Under the pieces are notes generated by a model, which was not told the origin of the DNA, searched no databases, and worked only from the letters and a program-made list of their open reading frames with translations. From the NCBI RefSeq assembly GCF_011043735.1, contig NZ_JAAKGV010000010.1, positions 124,001-188,000 on the forward strand: DNA of 64,000 bases. Reading direction: 5' to 3'. Source of the stretch: Methylobacterium sp. DB0501 (GTDB lineage Bacteria; Pseudomonadota; Alphaproteobacteria; Rhizobiales; Beijerinckiaceae). A program made the position numbers and the translations under genes. The stretch's first letter is position 1; each line of letters begins with the position of its first letter. Of this stretch, positions 60,629-64,000 are shown in pieces.

Positions 60629-62131
60629 ATGTTCCCGAAGCCCCACGCCGCGCTCACCCCCAACACCTTCGCGTTCGAGAGCCTGCCGCTCGTCGCACCG
60701 ACCGGCTTTCGCGAGTACGATGCCCGCTGGCTGTTCCCGAAGGACCTCAACCTGATGGGCGTCCAGGCGCTGGGCTTGGGGCTCGGCACCCTGGTCCACG
60801 AACTCGGCGTGCGGCCCGACATCGTCACCGGCCACGATTTCCGCGCCTACTCGGCCTCGATCAAGCTGGCGCTGATCGCCGGCATGCAGGCCGCCGGCCT
60901 GCGGGTGAAGGATATCGGCCTCTGCCTGTCGCCGATGGCCTATTTCGGCCAGTTCGCCCTCGATTGCCCCTGCGTGGCGATGGTCACCGCCTCGCATAAC
61001 GACAACGGCTGGACCGGCGTGAAGATGGGCGCCGAGCGGCCGATGACCTTCGGCCCGGCCGAGATGGGGCGCCTCAAGGAGATCGTGCTCGCGGGCGCCT
61101 TCCAGTACCGCGACGGCGGCAGCTATCGGTTCGTGCCGGATTTCGCCGCGACCTACCTCGACGACCTCGTCTCGCGCGCCCGTCCGCTGACCCGCAAGCT
61201 CAAGGTCGTCGCCGCCTGCGGCAACGGCACGGCGGGCGCCTTCGCGCCTCAGCTGCTGGAGCGCCTCGGCTGCGAGGTGGTGCCGCTCGACGTCGAGGCC
61301 GACGCCACCTTCCCGCGCTACAACCCGAATCCCGAGGACATGGCGATGCTCCACGCCATCGCCGACACCGTGAAGGCGACGGGCGCCGATGTGGGCCTGG
61401 GCTTCGACGGCGACGGCGACCGCTGCGGCGTGGTCGACGAGCAGGGCCACGAGATCTTCGCCGACAAGGTCGGGGTGATGCTCGCCCGCGACCTCTCGCT
61501 CCAGCACCCGAAGGCCCGCTTCGTCGTCGACGTGAAGTCCACGGGCCTGTTCGCCTCCGACCCGGAGCTGCAGGCCCGCGGCGTCGAGACCGATTACTGG
61601 AAGACCGGCCATTCCTACATCAAGCGCCGGGTCAACGAGCTGAATGCGCTCGCCGGCTTCGAGAAGTCGGGCCACTTCTTCTTCAACGCGCCGGTCGGCC
61701 GCGGCTACGACGACGGGCTCCTGACGGCGATCGCGGTGATCGAGATGCTCGACCGCAATCCGGGCAAGAGCCTGTCGCAGCTCTACGCGGCGCTGCCCAC
61801 CACCTTCGGCTCGCCGACGATGTCGCCGCACTGCGCCGACGAGGAGAAGTACGGCGTGGTCGAGCGGGTGACCACGCGCTTCCGCGAGATGCACGAGCGC
61901 GGCGAGACCTTGGGCGGGGCGGCGATCACCGGTCTCGTCACGGTGAACGGCGTGCGGGTCTCGACCGAGGACGGCACCTGGGGCCTGGTGCGGGCCTCCT
62001 CGAACAAGCCGGAACTGGTGGTGGTGGTCGAGAGCCCGGTGTCGCGGGCCCGCCTGGAGGAGATGTTCCGGGCGGTCGACGGAGTTCTGCGGGAGAACCC
62101 GCAGGTCGGGGCGTACAACCAGACGATCTGA
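60629..62131 (+). CDS. Phosphomannomutase/phosphoglucomutase
   Basis: 500 residues, typical of AlgC/ManB. Phosphoserine loop VTASHNDNGWTGVKMG, metal loop LGFDGDGDRCGVVDEQG, sugar-binding loop GFEKSGHFFF and C-terminal phosphate-binding VRASSNKPELVVVVES are present. Interconverts mannose-6-P or glucose-6-P with the 1-phosphates for surface polysaccharide and LPS synthesis. Single gene; could supply sugar nucleotides for the 30-36 kb cluster (inference). Confidence 0.93.
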   Translation: MFPKPHAALTPNTFAFESLPLVAPTGFREYDARWLFPKDLNLMGVQALGLGLGTLVHELGVRPDIVTGHDFRAYSASIKLALIAGMQAAGLRVKDIGLCLSPMAYFGQFALDCPCVAMVTASHNDNGWTGVKMGAERPMTFGPAEMGRLKEIVLAGAFQYRDGGSYRFVPDFAATYLDDLVSRARPLTRKLKVVAACGNGTAGAFAPQLLERLGCEVVPLDVEADATFPRYNPNPEDMAMLHAIADTVKATGADVGLGFDGDGDRCGVVDEQGHEIFADKVGVMLARDLSLQHPKARFVVDVKSTGLFASDPELQARGVETDYWKTGHSYIKRRVNELNALAGFEKSGHFFFNAPVGRGYDDGLLTAIAVIEMLDRNPGKSLSQLYAALPTTFGSPTMSPHCADEEKYGVVERVTTRFREMHERGETLGGAAITGLVTVNGVRVSTEDGTWGLVRASSNKPELVVVVESPVSRARLEEMFRAVDGVLRENPQVGAYNQTI

Positions 62132-62164
62132 CAAGTCTTCCTCGGCTGAAAGCCTGTCCAGCTC

Positions 62165-62302
62165 TCATCCCGGAGCGCGGCGCAGCCGAGAGCCCGGGAT
62201 CCATAGCCGCCGACGTTCGAGAATGAAGCGGGTCGCATCCCGCCTCACCCTGCATCGTCGGCTTTCATGGATCCCGGGTTCCGCTCGGCGGCCCCGGGAT
62301 GA
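62165..62302. repeat. Paired REP-like palindromes forming a large hairpin
   Basis: TCATCCCGG (62165-62173) pairs with CCGGGATGA (62294-62302), and inside it CCCGGGATCCAT (62193-62204) pairs with ATGGATCCCGGG (62267-62278). The two halves are inverted copies of one dispersed element around a 62-base centre. It accounts for most of the 310-base gap between the mutase and FAH-family genes. A related GC-rich palindrome lies near 58000-58030. Confidence 0.8.
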
Positions 62303-62444
62303 CCCGGAGGGTCGACATTCCGTCGAGCCGATATCGAATGAACCCCGCTCTCAGGACGCTTCCCCGCCGCGGCCGATCGGCTTAGGTCTCTCTCCGTGCC
62401 GCGCATCCGCCGAACGGGCGCCGGCCGGGAGGAGATCTCACCCC

Positions 62445-63650
62445 ATGCAGCCGATTCTCGACGCCTACGACGCCCGCGCCATCCTGCCGGAGGATGGCTG
62501 TGCCGGGGCGCTGGCCGGCCGGATCTGGCGGCCGGAGCTGAACGGGCCGAGCGTCGTGGCTTTGCGCGAGGGCCGCGGTGGAACGCCGGAACTCGTCGAC
62601 ATCACCGGCGCCTTCCCGACGATCCGCGACCTGTGCGAGGCGCCCGATCCCGCCGCCGCCCTGCGCCAGGCTGCGGGCGAGGCGGTCGGGCCCCTCGACG
62701 CGGTGCTCGCCAACACGCCCCCGGACACCCGCGACGCTTCCAGGCCCTGGCTCCTCGCACCCGTCGACCTCCAGGCGGTCAAGGCCGCCGGCGTCACCTT
62801 CGCGGTCTCGATGCTGGAGCGGGTGATCGAGGAGCGGGCGCGCGGCAACCCGGACGCCGCGGCGGCGATCCGCCTCGAGGTCGGGCGCCTCGTCGGCGAC
62901 GACCTGCGCCGCCTCAAGCCCGGCTCGCCCGAGGCGATGTCCCTGAAGGCGGTGCTGGTCGCGCAAGGCGCGTGGAGCCAGTACCTCGAGGTCGGCATCG
63001 GCCCCGATGCCGAGATCTTCACCAAGGCGCAGCCGCTCTCCTCCGTCGGCTGCGGCCAGGAGGCCGGCCTGCATCCGGGCTCGCAATGGAACAACCCGGA
63101 GCCCGAGGTGGCCCTGGTGGTGGCCTCCGACCAGCGCATCGTCGGGGCGACGCTCGGCAACGACGTCAACCTGCGCGACTTCGAGGGCCGCTCGGCCCTG
63201 CTCCTCGGCAAGGCCAAGGACAACGCGGCCTCCTGCGCGCTCGGGCCGTTCCTGCGCCTGTTCGACGACGGCTTCTCCCTCGACCACGTGCGCCGCACCG
63301 TGGTGAGCCTGGAGGTGACCGGCGAGGACGGATTCCGGCTGGCGGGCACCTCGGCCCTCTCGGAGATCAGCCGCGACCCGGCCGACCTCGTCGAGGCGAT
63401 GATGGGCGGCACGCACCAGTATCCGGACGGCGCGGTGCTGTTCCTCGGCACGATGTTCGCGCCGGTCGAGGACCGGGGCGCGCCGGGCCAGGGCTTCACC
63501 CACAAGGTCGGCGACCGGGTGGTGATCCGCAGCCCGGGGCTCGGGGCGCTGGTCAATCGCATGCGCCACTGCCAGGATTGCGAGCCCTGGACCTTCGGGG
63601 CGGCGGCGCTGATGCGCAACCTCGCGGCCCGCGGGCTGCTCAAGGGCTGA
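62445..63650 (+). CDS. Fumarylacetoacetate hydrolase-family protein (XylX/AraD1-like)
   Basis: 401 residues from ATG 62445 with GGGAGGAGA upstream. Centre reads APVDLQAVKAAGVTFAVSML; the FAH fold follows with VGIGPDAEIFTKAQPLSSVG, WNNPEPEVALVVASDQRIVG, LGNDVNLRDFEGRSALLLGK (metal Glu/Asp residues) and FLGTMFAPVEDRGAPGQGF. The long N-terminal domain and overall length fit the sugar-acid branch (2-keto-3-deoxy-xylonate or -arabinonate dehydratase) more than true fumarylacetoacetase. No sugar-acid genes adjoin it here, so the substrate is open. Confidence 0.82.
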   Translation: MQPILDAYDARAILPEDGCAGALAGRIWRPELNGPSVVALREGRGGTPELVDITGAFPTIRDLCEAPDPAAALRQAAGEAVGPLDAVLANTPPDTRDASRPWLLAPVDLQAVKAAGVTFAVSMLERVIEERARGNPDAAAAIRLEVGRLVGDDLRRLKPGSPEAMSLKAVLVAQGAWSQYLEVGIGPDAEIFTKAQPLSSVGCGQEAGLHPGSQWNNPEPEVALVVASDQRIVGATLGNDVNLRDFEGRSALLLGKAKDNAASCALGPFLRLFDDGFSLDHVRRTVVSLEVTGEDGFRLAGTSALSEISRDPADLVEAMMGGTHQYPDGAVLFLGTMFAPVEDRGAPGQGFTHKVGDRVVIRSPGLGALVNRMRHCQDCEPWTFGAAALMRNLAARGLLKG

Positions 63651-63672
63651 GAAGCCGGTCACGACGCCTCGA

Positions 63673-63694
63673 TCCGTGACAATACCGTCACGGA
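63673..63694. promoter_or_regulatory. Inverted repeat after the FAH-family gene
   Basis: TCCGTGAC (63673-63680) and GTCACGGA (63687-63694), perfect 8-base arms, 6-base spacer. Lies 22 bases past the stop; AAAACG follows, not a T-run. Could be a weak terminator or an operator for the outer-membrane gene. Confidence 0.5.
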
Positions 63695-63732
63695 AAACGT
63701 GGACCCCTCTCCCGGACGAGCAGGGCCGGTTG

Positions 63733-63760
63733 CCAGGAGTATAGCAATGGCTATACCTGG
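63733..63760. promoter_or_regulatory. Hairpin 27 bases before the outer-membrane gene
   Basis: CCAGGAGTATAGC and GCTATACCTGG pair with a two-base bulge around AATG; the core GTATAGC/GCTATAC is perfect. AT-rich core in a GC-rich background. An operator or an mRNA leader hairpin near the ribosome-binding site of the next gene. Confidence 0.55.
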
Positions 63761-63786
63761 CGTCCGGAACGAGACGGGGGCGTGGC

Positions 63787-64000
63787 ATGCGGCGGACGGG
63801 CGGAGCGGGATTCGGGGTGGCGTTCGGCCTCTGCGCCGGACTGGCGGCGGCGGCCGACCTGAAGCCCCCCGCCCCCGTTCCGGCCGGCCCCGGCTACGTC
63901 GACTGGTCCGGCCCCTATCTCGGGATCGAGGGCAGCGCCGGCGCGTCCTTCGGCAATTACCGCTTCGGGCCGAGCACCGTCGGCGGCGAGGCGATCCCGG
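63787..64000 (+). CDS. Outer-membrane beta-barrel protein, N-terminal part (runs off right edge)
   Basis: 71 codons visible from ATG 63787. Signal peptide MRRTGGAGFGVAFGLCAGLA ending AAAADL, then KPPAPVPAGPGYVDWSGPYL and GIEGSAGASFGNYRFGP, the typical first strand (W-S/T-G-x-Y-x-G) of Omp25/OmpW-like eight-strand porin-family proteins common in Hyphomicrobiales. C-terminal strands lie outside the window. Confidence 0.75.
   Translation, partial: MRRTGGAGFGVAFGLCAGLAAAADLKPPAPVPAGPGYVDWSGPYLGIEGSAGASFGNYRFGPSTVGGEAIP

Overview
The window reads as a chromosome segment of a high-GC alphaproteobacterium, most likely Methylobacterium or a close relative in Hyphomicrobiales (inference from about 70% GC, gene families, intergenic hairpin repeats and a PodJ/SEL1-like protein at the left edge). 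Most of it is ordinary core and accessory metabolism in short operons with ATGA, GTGA or TGATG overlaps. There is no rRNA, CRISPR array or replication origin.

Layout. 1-857: N-terminal part of a PodJ/SEL1-like protein. 1.3-8.1 kb: MerR regulator, then a beta-oxidation operon (acyl-CoA dehydrogenase, small coiled-coil protein, thiolase, DUF2059 exported protein, FadJ-type multifunctional enzyme). 8.3-10.1 kb: lipid kinase coupled to a metallophosphoesterase. 10.3-15.8 kb (minus): complete nikABCDE nickel importer followed by a NikR-like regulator, with a NikR-type box before nikA. 16.0-21.8 kb (minus): amine or amino-acid module (two two-domain GNATs, FAD amine oxidoreductase, aldehyde dehydrogenase, ornithine-cyclodeaminase-like reductase). 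22.1-26.6 kb: cupin gene with intrinsic terminator, a truncated group II intron directly behind that terminator, then decayed GTA/prophage tail genes interrupted by a nucleotidyltransferase-fold gene with two operator-like inverted repeats. 27.1-30.0 kb: PilZ protein, polysaccharide deacetylase and L,D-transpeptidase. 30.4-36.7 kb: surface-sugar cluster with a two-subunit transketolase, an epimerase-glycosyltransferase fusion, a polytopic GT-C-like membrane protein and a methyltransferase. 36.8-37.0 kb: two identical tRNA-Arg(ACG) genes.

37.1-64 kb: aldehyde dehydrogenase (GabD-like), PilZ and small membrane proteins, HerA-like ATPase, GST, TadD-like lipoprotein, leucyl aminopeptidase, EcsC protein, AmpG-like transporter, a LOV histidine kinase with its response regulator, mutS with a DUF1349 gene, malic enzyme MaeB, metallophosphoesterase, GGDEF-EAL protein, phosphomannomutase, a FAH-family enzyme and the start of an outer-membrane beta-barrel gene.

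Most unusual points: (1) three copies of a 105-106 bp MITE-like element with inverted ends, each supplying the TAA stop codon of the gene beside it, as expected for TA-duplicating insertion into CTAG; (2) a NikR-like regulator in which all four canonical nickel ligands are replaced although NikA and the operator are canonical; (3) the split transketolase and epimerase-GT fusion cluster; (4) the group II intron remnant and the operator-flanked nucleotidyltransferase gene in the prophage scar. All function assignments come from reading motifs and recalling families; no database search was possible.
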